Assembly (NCBI GenBank): GCA_040005915.1
Contig: JBDTYA010000254.1
Coordinates: 1-7,728 of the forward strand
DNA: 7,728 nt
Direction: 5' to 3'
DNA from: JAENVT01 sp040005915
GTDB lineage: Bacteria > Actinomycetota > Acidimicrobiia > Acidimicrobiales > Ilumatobacteraceae
Shown here: piece by piece, positions 1 through 5,844 of the stretch
How positions within the stretch are numbered: the stretch's first letter is position 1
How the letters are laid out: every line of letters starts with the position of its first letter
Position numbers and translations under genes: made by a program
The notes under the pieces: generated by a model
What the model was told of the DNA's origin: nothing
Database searches by the model: none
The model's input: only the letters and a program-made list of their open reading frames with translations

Positions 1-77
1 TGGCGATGCAGGACGCACTCGACGAGCACGGCCTCGAGTTCGCCATCGCCGAGCGCCGCGAAGAGGCGAGCCTCTGA
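1..77 (+). CDS. ccmC: Probable CcmC heme-export/handling protein, C-terminal end (partial)
   Basis: Only the last 24 codons are inside the window, starting at base 3 and stopping with TGA at 75-77. The visible peptide is a charged, helical, cytosol-type tail (AMQDALDEHGLEFAIAERRE and four more residues) with no motif of its own. CcmC is an integral membrane WWD-domain protein that loads heme onto CcmE. The call rests on position: it sits directly before a ccmD-like gene in ccmC-ccmD-ccmE-ccmF order, and many CcmC proteins end in a charged Arg/Glu-rich tail of this kind. Its stop overlaps the next start by one base (TGATG), which suggests translational coupling. The WWD motif and conserved histidines lie upstream of the window and cannot be checked here. 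Confidence 0.6.
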   Translation, partial: AMQDALDEHGLEFAIAERREEASL

Positions 78-208
78 TGGAGACCGGGTTCGTGATCGTC
101 AGCTACGTCGCCACGTTCGGTGGGATCGGTCTGCTGGTCGCAGCGATGTTTCGCCGGGCACGCGCCCTCGCATCGCGATTGCCCGCGGAAGACCGACCGT
201 GGACCTGA
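77..208 (+). CDS. ccmD: CcmD-like small heme exporter membrane protein
   Basis: A 43-residue protein with one membrane segment (about residues 4-24, rich in V, I, G, L and A), followed at once by a basic stretch (FRRARALASR) and a short tail ending PAEDRPWT. CcmD is a tiny single-span protein that associates with CcmC and CcmE and helps release heme-loaded CcmE from the CcmABC complex. It is defined by size, one span, a basic cytosolic tail and its place between ccmC and ccmE, all of which fit here. The tail ending in Pro-Trp-Thr resembles what I recall of actinobacterial CcmD proteins. The ATG overlaps the upstream stop by one base, and the purine-rich GAAGAGG at 60-66 is a possible ribosome-binding site. 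The gene ends 10 bases inside ccmE. Sequence conservation in this family is low, so the call depends partly on context. Confidence 0.8.
   Translation: METGFVIVSYVATFGGIGLLVAAMFRRARALASRLPAEDRPWT
187..192 (+). promoter_or_regulatory. Ribosome-binding site supporting the ccmE GTG start
   Basis: GGAAGA lies 6 bases before the GTG at 199, inside the ccmD coding region. No ATG occurs early in the ccmE frame, so this Shine-Dalgarno-like site is the main support for a GTG start. Confidence 0.5.
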
Positions 209-681
209 GCCCTCGCCAGACCACCACCGCAGCCACGCTCCCGCCGCAGCGGCGTCGCAACTGGAAGGCCGTCGCATTGCTGGTCGTCGTGCTGGTGGCC
301 GGTGGCGTCGTCGTGACGAAGTTCCTGACCTCGGCCATCGACTTCTACTGCAACGTCGACGAGGTCGGTCACAAGAGCGGCTGTGAGGCCGGCCGCCGCT
401 TGCGGATCCAGGGCACCGTCGAGGAAGGCACCGTCGAGAAGAGCGGCGCCGTCACCGAGTTCACGATCGTTTTCAACAAGGTCGAGATGCCCGTGCACTA
501 CGAGGGCGACCCCGGCGGGTTGTTCCAGGAGTGCATCCCGGTCGTCGTCCATGGCACGTTGGAAGGCAAGGTCTTCCAGGGTGACCAGCTCGAGGTCAAG
601 CACAGCAACGAGTACGCGGCCAAGAACCCTGATCGCCTCGACCCGTCGAAGTCAGCGGCATGCTCGCAGCTACAAGCCTGA
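199..681 (+). CDS. ccmE: Cytochrome c maturation protein CcmE (periplasmic-side heme chaperone)
   Basis: A 160-residue protein of normal length for the family. Residues 1-23 form a basic cytosolic N-terminus, about 24-46 a signal anchor, and the rest an outer-face OB-fold domain. CcmE binds heme covalently through a histidine in an HxxxY motif and carries it to CcmF. Here the motif is His135-Ser-Asn-Glu-Tyr139, so this is the His type and not the Cys (CxxxY) variant. RLRIQGTVEEGTV (66-79) and the VVVHGTLEGKVFQGDQLEVKH region (115-135) match the conserved strands of the fold. Oddities are four cysteines: Cys51 and Cys62 flanking the first post-membrane turn, Cys112 near the core, and Cys155 in the tail. 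The GTG start is favoured by GGAAGA 6 bases upstream. The 3' end overlaps ccmF by 22 bases. Confidence 0.95.
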   Translation: MDLSPRQTTTAATLPPQRRRNWKAVALLVVVLVAGGVVVTKFLTSAIDFYCNVDEVGHKSGCEAGRRLRIQGTVEEGTVEKSGAVTEFTIVFNKVEMPVHYEGDPGGLFQECIPVVVHGTLEGKVFQGDQLEVKHSNEYAAKNPDRLDPSKSAACSQLQA

Positions 682-2639
682 ACGGCGTCGTCGGGCACGC
701 CGCCCTCGTCATCGGGCTGGCGGCCAGTGTCTTCGGCGCGCTGGCGATAGCCACCGCCACTGTCACGCACGACAGGCGGCTCCTGCGATCGGTGTCGAAC
801 TACGCGTGGCTCGCGCTGGGCGGCGCCGTCGTGGCCGTCGCAGTGATGGAGCGGGCGCTGATCACACGCGACTTCTCGCTGGCCTACATCCAGCAGGTCG
901 GCTCGCGGTCGACCCCGGTGCTGTTCAACGTCACCGCGCTGTGGAGCGCGCTGGAAGGCAGCATCCTGCTGTGGCTGATGATCCTGGCGATCTACACGGC
1001 GGTCATCATGCGTCGCAACCGTCGTCGTCTCGACGACCCGCTGATCGCCTGGGCGCTCGTCGTGATGTTCGTCGTCACGGCGTTCTTCTTCCTGCTGTCG
1101 TTCGGACCGATCGACGCGTTCAAGGCTGGGCCGACACCCAATTTCGACCGATGCTGTCTCGGGCCGAATCCGCTGTTGCAGAACCACATCCTCGTGCTGT
1201 TCCACCCGCCGATCCTGTATCTCGGCTTCGTCGGCTTCACGGTGCCGTTCGCATTCGCGATCGCGGCGTTGATCACCGGCCGCGTCGGCGAGGGCTGGTT
1301 GGTCGCCACCCGCCGGTGGGCGCTGTACGCATGGGGCTTCCTCACCGTCGGCATCCTGTTGGGCGGATGGTGGAGCTACGAGGTGCTCGGCTGGGGTGGC
1401 GTGTGGGGATGGGACCCGGTGGAGAACGCCAGCTTCCTGCCGTGGCTCACCGGCACCGCGTACCTGCACTCGGTGCTCGTGCAGGAGCGCCGCGGCATGT
1501 TGCGCGTGTGGAACATCAGCCTGTTGGTGGCGACGTTCTCGCTGACCATCCTCGGCACCTTCATCACCCGCAGCGGTGTGTTGCAGAGCGTGCACGCGTT
1601 CAGCAACGGCACGATCGGGCCGTACCTGCTGGGCTTCTTCGGCGTGATCGTCCTGGTGTCGCTCTCGCTCATCGCCTGGCGCGGCGATCGGCTGCGGTCG
1701 CCGGGCGCGATCGACTCACCGATCTCGCGCGAGGGTGCGTTCCTGGCCAACAACGTCATCTTCACGGTGTTCGCGTTCATCGTGCTGCTCGGCACCGTGT
1801 TCCCGTTGATCATCGAGGCGCTGCAGAATCGGCAGATCGCGGTCGGCCCGCCGTTCTTCGACCGGCTGTCGATGCCGATCGGGATCACGCTGCTGTTCCT
1901 CATGGCCATCGCCCCGGTGCTGCCATGGCGCAAAGCCAGTACGGAACTGTTGCGTGACCGGTTGTTCTGGCCGGCGTGGTGCGGCGCCGGTGCGCTGCTC
2001 ATCAGCGTGCTCGTCGGCGCCGATGGGCTGGCTCCGCTGCTGGCGTTCTTCCTCGGCGGTTTCGCCGGCGGCGCGGCGCTGCGTCAGCTCGTGCTGGCCT
2101 CGCGGCGACAGGGTTGGCGGGGCCTCGTCGGCCGAGCCAACGGCGGCATGGTGGTGCACCTCGGGGTGATCATCATCGCGGTCGCCCTCGCAGCGTCGAA
2201 CAGCTACACCCGGGTTGCCGAGTTCACCTTGCGGCCCGCGGTCCCCGTGTCGTACGGAGGGCATACGTTCGAGTTGGTGAGACTCGAGCAGTTCGCCGAC
2301 GCTCGCTCGACGGGCGTGAAGGCATTGATCAAGATCGACGGTGGTCAGGCGTACGCACCGGCGATCACGACGTTCACCAATTTCGGGAGCAAGATCCCGA
2401 CCCCCAGCGTCCGCAACGGGATCTTCAACGACCTGTATCTCACGCTGGAACCCAGCGTGCAGTTCGATGGAACCGACGCCCCGATCAAGATCTTCATCAA
2501 ACCGCTGGTCGTCTGGTTGTGGATCGGTGGGATGATGATGGCAGCGGGCACGGTGCTGGCCGGCTTCCCGGGCCGTCGCCGGCGAGTGCCCACCGACCCG
2601 GTCTCCGCTCCGATCGAGATGGAGCCTGCCGGTGTCTGA
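660..2639 (+). CDS. ccmF: Cytochrome c maturation protein CcmF (heme lyase core)
   Basis: A 659-residue polytopic membrane protein, full length for CcmF. CcmF takes heme from CcmE and, with CcmH, attaches it to apocytochrome CXXCH motifs on the outer face of the membrane. The WWD heme-handling domain is at about 236-254 (GGWWSYEVLGWGGVWGWD). All four histidines known as important in Escherichia coli CcmF have counterparts: His182 in FHPPILYLGF, His270 in TAYLHS, His312 in SVHAF and His500 in MVVHLGV. A large outer-face domain (about 512-612) precedes the last span (about 613-635). Residues 161-168 carry an unusual NFDRCCLG with adjacent Cys165-Cys166, where the family usually has a short Asp-Gly-Arg-Gly-type turn. 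CGAAG at 647-651 is a plausible ribosome-binding site 8 bases before the ATG. The gene starts inside ccmE and ends 8 bases inside ccmG. Confidence 0.97.
   Translation: MLAATSLNGVVGHAALVIGLAASVFGALAIATATVTHDRRLLRSVSNYAWLALGGAVVAVAVMERALITRDFSLAYIQQVGSRSTPVLFNVTALWSALEGSILLWLMILAIYTAVIMRRNRRRLDDPLIAWALVVMFVVTAFFFLLSFGPIDAFKAGPTPNFDRCCLGPNPLLQNHILVLFHPPILYLGFVGFTVPFAFAIAALITGRVGEGWLVATRRWALYAWGFLTVGILLGGWWSYEVLGWGGVWGWDPVENASFLPWLTGTAYLHSVLVQERRGMLRVWNISLLVATFSLTILGTFITRSGVLQSVHAFSNGTIGPYLLGFFGVIVLVSLSLIAWRGDRLRSPGAIDSPISREGAFLANNVIFTVFAFIVLLGTVFPLIIEALQNRQIAVGPPFFDRLSMPIGITLLFLMAIAPVLPWRKASTELLRDRLFWPAWCGAGALLISVLVGADGLAPLLAFFLGGFAGGAALRQLVLASRRQGWRGLVGRANGGMVVHLGVIIIAVALAASNSYTRVAEFTLRPAVPVSYGGHTFELVRLEQFADARSTGVKALIKIDGGQAYAPAITTFTNFGSKIPTPSVRNGIFNDLYLTLEPSVQFDGTDAPIKIFIKPLVVWLWIGGMMMAAGTVLAGFPGRRRRVPTDPVSAPIEMEPAGV
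2621..2624 (+). promoter_or_regulatory. Ribosome-binding site supporting the ccmG GTG start
   Basis: GGAG lies 7 bases before the GTG at 2632, within the last codons of ccmF. It favours this start over the in-frame ATG at 2698, which would begin right at the membrane anchor and lose the basic N-terminal region. Confidence 0.45.
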
Positions 2640-3228
2640 ATCGGCGCCTGAAACCGCGCCGCAACCGCTGACCGAACCGGTGCGCCGGGGTAGGCGCATG
2701 GCGCCGTACATCTCGCTGGCGGTCGCTGTGGTCGTCGCCGCCCTGTTCGTCGTGCTGGCCACGGGCAAGGCCGAGAAGCCCGACGTGGTGTCGTCGTTCC
2801 TCATCGGCAAGCCGGCGCCGGCCGGCGCGACCACGACGATCGATGGCAAGCCGTTCGACCTCAGCCGGCGCAAGGGAAGCTGGGTCGTGCTCAACTTCTT
2901 CCAGTCCAGTTGCCTGCCGTGCAAGGCCGAGCATCCCGCGCTGGTTTCGTTCGCCGCTCAGCAATCCGGGATCACCGACGGCGCCGAGCTGTACACGGTG
3001 GTCTGGGACGACTCGGTCGCCAACGTGTCGTCGTACTTCGCCGATCACGGCGGTGCGTGGCCGGTGATCAAAGACGACAACGGCTCGATCGCCACTGCGT
3101 TCGGTGTTGCCAAGGTCCCCGAGACGTGGATCATCGATCCGTCCGGCACCATCGTCGGTCGCTACATAGCGATCACCGCGGATGGACTCTCGACAGACCT
3201 CGAAGGCTTCCGACAGGCCTACGGATGA
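2632..3228 (+). CDS. ccmG: CcmG/DsbE-like membrane-anchored thiol:disulfide oxidoreductase
   Basis: A 198-residue thioredoxin-fold protein. Residues 1-22 are a basic cytosolic tail (RRGRR at 18-22), about 24-44 a membrane anchor, and about 55-198 the outer-face domain. CcmG keeps the apocytochrome CXXCH cysteines, or CcmH, reduced so that heme can be attached. Its redox pair is Cys94-Leu-Pro-Cys97, followed by KAEHPAL. The family's cis-proline loop is present as KVPETWIIDPSG, where Val-Pro-Glu-Thr is typical of CcmG/ResA. Unusually, the residue before the first cysteine is serine (QSSCLPC), where CcmG proteins normally have tryptophan (WCxxC). The GTG start overlaps the ccmF stop by 8 bases, and the 3' end overlaps ccmH by 4 (ATGA). 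An annotation as a TlpA/ResA-family or redoxin-domain protein would mean much the same; the operon context favours CcmG. Confidence 0.9.
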   Translation: MSESAPETAPQPLTEPVRRGRRMAPYISLAVAVVVAALFVVLATGKAEKPDVVSSFLIGKPAPAGATTTIDGKPFDLSRRKGSWVVLNFFQSSCLPCKAEHPALVSFAAQQSGITDGAELYTVVWDDSVANVSSYFADHGGAWPVIKDDNGSIATAFGVAKVPETWIIDPSGTIVGRYIAITADGLSTDLEGFRQAYG

Positions 3229-3698
3229 AGCGGTCGCTGAAGAGCTGGCCGAGCTGGGTGCTGTTGGTGTTGGTGGTGGGTGGGTTGCTGGCGGTGGGGG
3301 CGACGCGCGACGCCGGTGCACGATCGCCGAAGGAACGCGTCGAGGACATCAGTCGTCGCCTGGCATGCCCGATCTGTGACGGCGAGAGCGTCTTCGAATC
3401 GCGCAACGCGGACTCGCAGTCCATCCGCATCGAAATCGCCAGACAGGTCGATACGGGAACGGTCAGCGACGACCAGATCATCAACTTCATCGAGGAGCGG
3501 TACGGCAGCAAGGTGCTGCTCGTGCCGCGAGCCACGGGTATCGACGCGCTCGTCTGGGCGCTGCCGGTTGCCGCCTTCGTGTGCGCCGTCGTCGGCCTCG
3601 GCGTCGCGTTCCGTCGTTGGAAGGCGGTTGCCGACACGGTCCCCGACGACGCCGATCGGCGGCTTGTCGCCGCTGCGCTCGAACAGGACGAGATGTGA
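3225..3698 (+). CDS. ccmH: Cytochrome c-type biogenesis protein CcmH (CycL-type thioredox subunit)
   Basis: A 157-residue protein. It has an N-terminal signal or anchor helix (about 11-26), an outer-face domain with the redox pair Cys48-Pro-Ile-Cys51 (LACPICDGESV), a helical bundle (about 60-90, IRIEIARQVDTG to FIEERYGSKVLL), a second span (about 105-126) and a short cytosolic tail. CcmH works with CcmG to reduce apocytochrome cysteines and with CcmF to position them for heme ligation. The family signature is usually LRCxxCQ; here Arg is Ala and Gln is Asp, while both cysteines remain. The downstream FIEERYGSKVLLVPRA matches the conserved helix end of the family (ERYGxFVL-like). The ATG overlaps the ccmG stop (ATGA), with ACAGG 7 bases upstream as a weak ribosome-binding site. 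CcmH and CcmI are separate genes here, not one fused CcmH as in E. coli. Confidence 0.93.
   Translation: MKRSLKSWPSWVLLVLVVGGLLAVGATRDAGARSPKERVEDISRRLACPICDGESVFESRNADSQSIRIEIARQVDTGTVSDDQIINFIEERYGSKVLLVPRATGIDALVWALPVAAFVCAVVGLGVAFRRWKAVADTVPDDADRRLVAAALEQDEM
3685..3688 (+). promoter_or_regulatory. Ribosome-binding site supporting the ccmI GTG start
   Basis: AGGA ends 6 bases before the GTG at 3695. This supports the GTG that overlaps the ccmH stop (GTGA) over longer in-frame starts inside ccmH, whose added residues would be an Arg-rich shadow translation of ccmH. Confidence 0.45.
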
Positions 3699-4411
3699 AC
3701 CCCGACCAGCTCGCCGAGCTCGCGGAACAGCGGCGCTTCCTGCTGAAGTCGATCGTCGACCTCGACCGCGAGCACCGCTACGGCGACGTCGACGATCACG
3801 ACTACGAGACGTTGCGCGACGGGTACACGGCGCGGGCCGCGTCGGTGCTGCGGGCGATCGACGACGGGCATGCCGAGGCCGCCGTGCGCGCCCCGCGCCG
3901 GCCGAAGATGTGGGCGGCATGGATCGTCGGTACGGTGGCCGTCGCCTCGTTGGCAGGATGGCTGGTGGCTCGATCATCAGGACAGCGGTTGCCCGGTCAG
4001 TCGATCTCCGGCGGCTTGCCAGGTGACGAGGTGGCGCAGAAGCTGGCGGAGGCCCGCCAGCTGTTGGGCGTCGATCCGCAGCAGGCGATCATTCGCTACC
4101 AGAAGGTACGCGAGCTCGACCCGAACAACGTCGAGGCCTTGACCTACATCGGTTGGTTGATCGCCCAGGGCGGGTCGTCACAAGCCGGTGCCGGTGCCGA
4201 GTTCCTGCGTGGCGCGATCAAGCTCGATCCGACCTACGCGGACGCGCACTGCTTCTTGGCCATCACCTCGGCCGACTTCCTGCAACCACCCGACACCGAT
4301 ACGGCGCGCTCCGAGGTGCAGGCCTGTCTCGACAACAACCCGCCGTCGCAGATGGTGCAGATGATCCAAGGTTTCGCCGACAGACTCGGCGCGCCGACCA
4401 CCACTGGCTGA
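3695..4411 (+). CDS. ccmI: CcmI-like TPR cytochrome c biogenesis protein
   Basis: A 238-residue protein. Residues 1-56 form a charged cytosolic coiled region (LAEQRRFLLKSIVDLDREHR then GDVDDHDYETLRDGYTARA) of the type seen at the start of CcmI-like proteins. A single span follows at about 72-92, then an outer-face helical region with TPR-like repeats: about 112-145 (AQKLAEARQLL to RELDPNN) and about 146-205 (VEALTYIGWLI to KLDPTYADAHCFLAIT). In System I the TPR part of CcmI (the C-terminal part of E. coli CcmH) binds the C-terminal helix of apocytochromes and presents them to CcmF/CcmH. The TPR domain is shorter than in proteobacterial CcmI. The N-terminal part and its position directly after ccmH, with a 4-base overlap, make this assignment good. 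It is the last gene of the ccm cluster. Confidence 0.82.
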   Translation: MNPDQLAELAEQRRFLLKSIVDLDREHRYGDVDDHDYETLRDGYTARAASVLRAIDDGHAEAAVRAPRRPKMWAAWIVGTVAVASLAGWLVARSSGQRLPGQSISGGLPGDEVAQKLAEARQLLGVDPQQAIIRYQKVRELDPNNVEALTYIGWLIAQGGSSQAGAGAEFLRGAIKLDPTYADAHCFLAITSADFLQPPDTDTARSEVQACLDNNPPSQMVQMIQGFADRLGAPTTTG

Positions 4412-4442
4412 GCGGGTCCGCGGTGGGCGCGGCGCGTGTGAT

Positions 4443-4448
4443 TACCGT
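4443..4448 (+). promoter_or_regulatory. Possible -10 element of a leaderless promoter for the DUF4190 gene
   Basis: TACCGT matches the actinobacterial TAnnnT -10 pattern and ends 8 bases before the ATG at 4457, about where transcription would begin at or just before the start codon. No Shine-Dalgarno sequence precedes this ATG, which fits a leaderless message. I see no convincing -35 box. The 45-base gap after ccmI is the first real intergenic space in the + strand cluster, so a new promoter here is reasonable. Confidence 0.3.
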
Positions 4449-4456
4449 GACCGCGC

Positions 4457-4867
4457 ATGAGCATGCCGCCTCCGCCGCCGCCCAGCGATCCCGTCCCGCC
4501 ACCGCCGCCGGGGTGGCAACAGGGCGGGTCGATGCCGTCGCCTCCCGGTTACCGGCTCTATCCGGCCGACGCGCCGATGCCGATGAAGCAGGGCAACTCC
4601 GGCATGGCCGTCGCATCGTTGGTGTGCAGCCTCGTCGGTCTCGTCCCGTGCTTCTGGTTCCTGCAGGTCATGGGCCTGCTCGGCACGATCTTCGGCTTCA
4701 TCGGCCTGAAGCAGACGAAGAACAACGAGCGCGGCGGCCGCAGCCTGGCGATCGCCGGGATCATCATCGGCATCGTGCTGGTGGTCGCCTGCATCGCGTT
4801 CTGGATCTATGTGGCCAACGCCAACTGTGTCCGCAATGGCAACAGCTTCAACTGCACCACCAACTGA
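4457..4867 (+). CDS. DUF4190 domain membrane protein with proline-rich N-terminus
   Basis: A 136-residue protein. Residues 1-42 are a disordered proline-rich tail (runs of six and five prolines, then PSPPGYRLYPADAP). Residues about 50-84 are a long hydrophobic stretch ending GTIFGFIGLKQTK, a basic loop follows (KQTKNNERGGR, 85-95), and about 97-120 is a second hydrophobic span. The AVASLV...GLLGTIFGFIGL...GRSLAIAGIIIGIV pattern is that of DUF4190, a family common in actinobacteria with no known biochemical activity. The basic loop should face the cytosol, so the short C-terminal tail with Cys124 and Cys133 is probably outside and could form a disulfide. The start could also be the ATG at 4463. 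The gene lies 45 bases after the ccm cluster; a link to cytochrome maturation is not supported. Confidence 0.85.
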   Translation: MSMPPPPPPSDPVPPPPPGWQQGGSMPSPPGYRLYPADAPMPMKQGNSGMAVASLVCSLVGLVPCFWFLQVMGLLGTIFGFIGLKQTKNNERGGRSLAIAGIIIGIVLVVACIAFWIYVANANCVRNGNSFNCTTN

Positions 4868-4911
4868 GGGGTCCATTCACCACGGCCAGTGCCAGATGAA
4901 AGACTGCTGAC

Positions 4912-5811
4912 ATGGCAATCGAAGACCCAACAGCAATCCCGGAGTCGCCCGAGCAGGTGACCGAGTACATGACGGCAGCCGATCAGTTGTGGAACGACAG
5001 CCGAACGGACGATGCGCACGTGCTCTACCGGTCGGTGTTCAACAGCCCGGTCGCCGCCGCGCCTCAGTCGAGCCTGTCGGGCTACCGCTTGGCGCTCTAC
5101 CTACAGACCATCGGCGACGTCGACGGCGCCCTCGGTTATGTGGCGTACACGACAGAGCCGGGCACACACGACCTCGAGATCGCGTTGCACGCCGAGATGC
5201 CGGATCAAGTCGTGGACCCGTCGGTGGTGCCCCAGACCATGGAGGCTTGCGAGCGTTACGCGCAGAGCATCGTCAGTGCCTTCGAGCGCAGCGATTGGAC
5301 CACGGTCGAGGCGCTCGTTCTGGCCTACCAGGACACGTCCATCGATGTCGGCATCGGTCGCCATGCCCTCATGCAGTCGTTCCGCGGCCCGGCCCTGGTG
5401 CACCTCGGTCGCAACGACGAGGCCCGGCCGGTGCTGGAGTACGTGATCGCCAACAGCATCAACGACGACGGCCTGGCGCGCGCCCACGCGGCGATGCAGC
5501 AGATCGGCATCCAGGTCGATGACGGAGGCAACCCGTACGAGACCGACGACTCACGCAACCTGCTCGCCGGAATCGCCGCGTTCGAAGGTGGCGACGAGGC
5601 CTCGGCGACGATCGCGTTGCAGTCTGTCGTCGACTCCGACGCCGGCGATTCCGACAAGGGCCGGGCGCACTTCTACCTCGGCTCGATGGCCTATCACGGC
5701 CAACGATACGACGAGGCCAGGACCCACCTGCACGCCGCCCGGTCGACGGCGCCGGAACCCGAGCAAGGCTGGACCAACGACATCCTGTCGTGGCGCTGGC
5801 AGGAGGAGTGA
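4912..5811 (+). CDS. Uncharacterised soluble TPR-like repeat protein
   Basis: I do not recognise a named family. The 299-residue product is acidic and has no signal peptide or membrane span, so it is probably cytosolic. It is built of helical pairs with TPR-like spacing: about 19-77 (ADQLWNDSRTDDAHVLYRSV then SGYRLALYLQTIGDVDGALG), about 149-200 (RGPALVHLGRNDEARPVLEY), about 215-249 (NLLAGIAAFEGGDEASATIA) and the clearest repeat at about 251-283 (AHFYLGSMAYHGQRYDEART). Such folds usually act as protein-protein scaffolds. The AxxxLGxxxYxxGRYDEA-like pattern is the main evidence. GAAAG at 4898-4902, 9 bases before the ATG, is a possible ribosome-binding site. The gap from the DUF4190 gene is 44 bases, so co-transcription is likely. 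It converges with the phosphatase gene. The N-terminal 80 residues could be a separate domain. Confidence 0.75.
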   Translation: MAIEDPTAIPESPEQVTEYMTAADQLWNDSRTDDAHVLYRSVFNSPVAAAPQSSLSGYRLALYLQTIGDVDGALGYVAYTTEPGTHDLEIALHAEMPDQVVDPSVVPQTMEACERYAQSIVSAFERSDWTTVEALVLAYQDTSIDVGIGRHALMQSFRGPALVHLGRNDEARPVLEYVIANSINDDGLARAHAAMQQIGIQVDDGGNPYETDDSRNLLAGIAAFEGGDEASATIALQSVVDSDAGDSDKGRAHFYLGSMAYHGQRYDEARTHLHAARSTAPEPEQGWTNDILSWRWQEE

Positions 5812-5816
5812 CGTCA

Positions 5817-5843
5817 CCGACGGTCGGCCGGCGTCACTCGCCG
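5817..5843. terminator. Possible weak bidirectional terminator between convergent genes
   Basis: The 33-base gap between the converging TPR and phosphatase genes contains two small adjacent dyads: CCGAC-G-GTCGG (5817-5827) and CGGCG-TCACT-CGCCG (5829-5843). The second is a 5-bp GC stem with a 5-base loop. Neither has a T-run on either strand, so intrinsic termination would be weak. The convergent position is the main support. Confidence 0.25.
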
Positions 5844-5844
5844 A

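Noticed and set aside
383..1957. Long + strand open frame (524 codons) overlapping ccmE and ccmF
   Set aside because: It is Arg/Ala/Ser-rich with no domain pattern, an out-of-frame product of high-GC codon bias over two well-supported genes.
1716..2924. Long minus-strand open frame (402 codons) opposite ccmF/ccmG
   Set aside because: Its composition (Arg, Asp, His, Gln) is typical of antisense shadows, and the + strand genes are certain.
4387..4396. Palindrome CGGCGCGCCG near the end of ccmI
   Set aside because: It lies inside coding sequence, and GC-only palindromes are expected by chance in high-GC DNA.
4412..4456. Terminator after the ccm cluster
   Set aside because: GCGG-GT-CCGC and other GC stretches do not give a stem with a workable loop, and there is no T-run.
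5809..5816. Perfect palindrome TGACGTCA at the stop of the TPR gene
   Set aside because: Eight bases overlapping a stop codon, with no second copy seen nearby; chance is likely.
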